This document shows, in pieces, positions 13,455-14,326 of a stretch of 14,326 nucleotides of DNA. Below the pieces are notes generated by a model. That model was not told the DNA's origin. It did not search any database and worked only from the letters and a program-made list of their open reading frames with translations. Positions within the stretch are counted from its first letter, which is position 1. Each line of letters starts with the position of its first letter. The stretch is taken from the NCBI GenBank assembly GCA_009937085.1, contig JAACDD010000002.1, positions 1 through 14,326 on the forward strand, read 5' to 3'. The translations under genes and the position numbers were made by a program. Source of the stretch: Bacteroidota bacterium. GTDB lineage: Bacteria > Bacteroidota > Bacteroidia > Flavobacteriales > Flavobacteriaceae.

Positions 13455-14326
13455 GTCAATAGCGATTTGTAGAGCGCATTCCATTGCTTTGCTAAGGCAT
13501 CGTCATTGAATTTTTGCACATAATTAAGCCCCGATTCAATACGTTTTTTTCGAGATTCATGAGATTCGGAATACAGGCTTTCAACTGCTGTTTGAAGCTC
13601 GTTTTCATTCTGTGAATTTATATAAATGCTTGATGGTCCGCCAGCTTCCGAAAAACAGCCCCCCTTAGAAGTTATGACAGGTACTCCACTGTAGAGCGCT
13701 TCAATAATAGGAATCCCAAACCCCTCAAAAAAAGAAGGATAACAAAAAACAGTAGCATTTTGATAAATCCCTGCCAGGTCTTCAATTTCAACATTCTGGA
13801 TAAACACCACACGGTCTTGCATGTTGTTTTCCTTTACATAATTTTTCAACTTTTCCCCGTGTGCTTTTACCTTCCCTACAAAAACCATATGGTGATTTGT
13901 GTCTTTTAGTGCCTTTGCAATAGATAACGCGTTTTTTCTTGCTTCAAGTGTACCCACACACAATATAAACTTTTCAGGGAGCTGATATTTTTGTGCAATA
14001 CTGTTAAGATCTTTTTTGGAAAAGGTTTTTTTAAAAACAGGATGACACCCTTGATAAATCACTTCAATATTTTCCGCAGAGGTTCCTGTAAATTCAATCA
14101 AATCTGCTTTTGTTTGCTCACTAATAGCAACTATTTTAGAAGCAGTTTTTACGGCATGTTTTACTTTTCGTTTATGAATTTCGACATCAATAGATGTGTA
14201 AAGTTCAGGGTAACGATAAAAAATAAGATCATGTACAGTTACTACGGAAGGTATGTCAAGTCCTTTAGGTAATTCTCCACTTAATCCGTGGAAAATATCA
14301 ATGTCATCTTTTTTTAATTGACGCAC
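13451..14326 (-). CDS. GT4-family glycosyltransferase (partial, 5' end beyond window)
   Basis: The frame is open to the right edge, so the visible 291 residues are the C-terminal part of a protein usually about 370-380 residues long. The GTG at the very edge is probably an internal valine, not a start. Features are DIFHGLSGELP (10-20) and SVVTVHDLIFYRYPELY (27-43) from the acceptor domain, then ILCVGTLEARKN (121-132) opening the nucleotide-sugar domain, and the E-x7-E pattern EGFGIPIIEA (201-210; E201, E209). The closest recalled types are WbaZ-like mannosyl- or related transferases of O-antigen and exopolysaccharide synthesis. It is coupled to the next glycosyltransferase gene by an ATGA overlap, so both likely act in one polysaccharide pathway encoded further right. 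Confidence 0.9.
   Translation of the reverse strand: MRQLKKDDIDIFHGLSGELPKGLDIPSVVTVHDLIFYRYPELYTSIDVEIHKRKVKHAVKTASKIVAISEQTKADLIEFTGTSAENIEVIYQGCHPVFKKTFSKKDLNSIAQKYQLPEKFILCVGTLEARKNALSIAKALKDTNHHMVFVGKVKAHGEKLKNYVKENNMQDRVVFIQNVEIEDLAGIYQNATVFCYPSFFEGFGIPIIEALYSGVPVITSKGGCFSEAGGPSSIYINSQNENELQTAVESLYSESHESRKKRIESGLNYVQKFNDDALAKQWNALYKSLLT

Noticed and set aside
13455..13484. Upstream start for the GT4-GT2 fusion at 13484
   Set aside because: The ATG at 13454 gives the typical glycosyltransferase N terminus and a standard 4-bp ATGA overlap; the longer form only adds residues inside the preceding gene.
1..14326. tRNA/rRNA genes, CRISPR arrays, insertion sequences, integrases or attachment repeats
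   Set aside because: None were seen on either strand; the only direct repeat noted is the 12-bp duplication in cca.

Overview
This window looks like a chromosome segment from a member of the Bacteroidota, most likely the Flavobacteriia. Three observations support this. Several starts are preceded by the Bacteroidetes -7 promoter element TAnnTTTG rather than by a sigma70-type box. Shine-Dalgarno sequences are nearly absent. The proteins (SucC, an EPGK-type LysA, a CPDWPKC-type heme A synthase, an HD-domain CCA enzyme) read like flavobacterial housekeeping proteins. This placement rests on recall of family features, not on a database search. I see no tRNA, rRNA, CRISPR array, insertion sequence or integrase. 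Gene density is very high, and the longest non-coding stretch is the 165-bp lysA/sucC divergent region.

Layout, left half. The 3' end of a plus-strand gene (probably an M1-type metallopeptidase) converges on lysA (minus). lysA is divergent from sucC (plus), and both starts have a perfect TAnnTTTG. A short hairpin-rich spacer separates sucC from a small heat-shock gene (plus). That gene has a perfect 7-bp inverted repeat directly upstream of its start codon. It converges on uvrB (minus). uvrB lies 23 bp downstream of a two-gene ABC exporter (ATPase then ABC-2 permease, 4-bp overlap) but seems to have its own promoter. Divergent from the exporter is a plus-strand gene for an unrecognised 354-residue protein, which on inspection has the landmarks of a protein-kinase/aminoglycoside-phosphotransferase fold.

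Layout, right half. From the right edge down to 8130, six minus-strand genes are packed with overlaps of 4 or 17 bp and one gap of 2 bp: a GT4 glycosyltransferase (cut by the window edge), a GT4-GT2 two-domain glycosyltransferase, tsaC (threonylcarbamoyl-AMP synthase), cca (tRNA CCA-adding enzyme), a heme A synthase, and a pRiA4b ORF-3-like protein with a very acidic tail. No TAnnTTTG lies close upstream of the internal starts, so one transcript is the simplest reading. It would join envelope polysaccharide synthesis, two tRNA-maturation steps and cytochrome oxidase cofactor synthesis. The last gene converges on the kinase-like gene with overlapping stop codons.

Most of the content is ordinary core metabolism and repair. 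The items most worth a second look are the kinase-like orphan, the inverted repeat at the hsp20 start, and the mixed glycan/tRNA/heme gene cluster with its fused glycosyltransferase.
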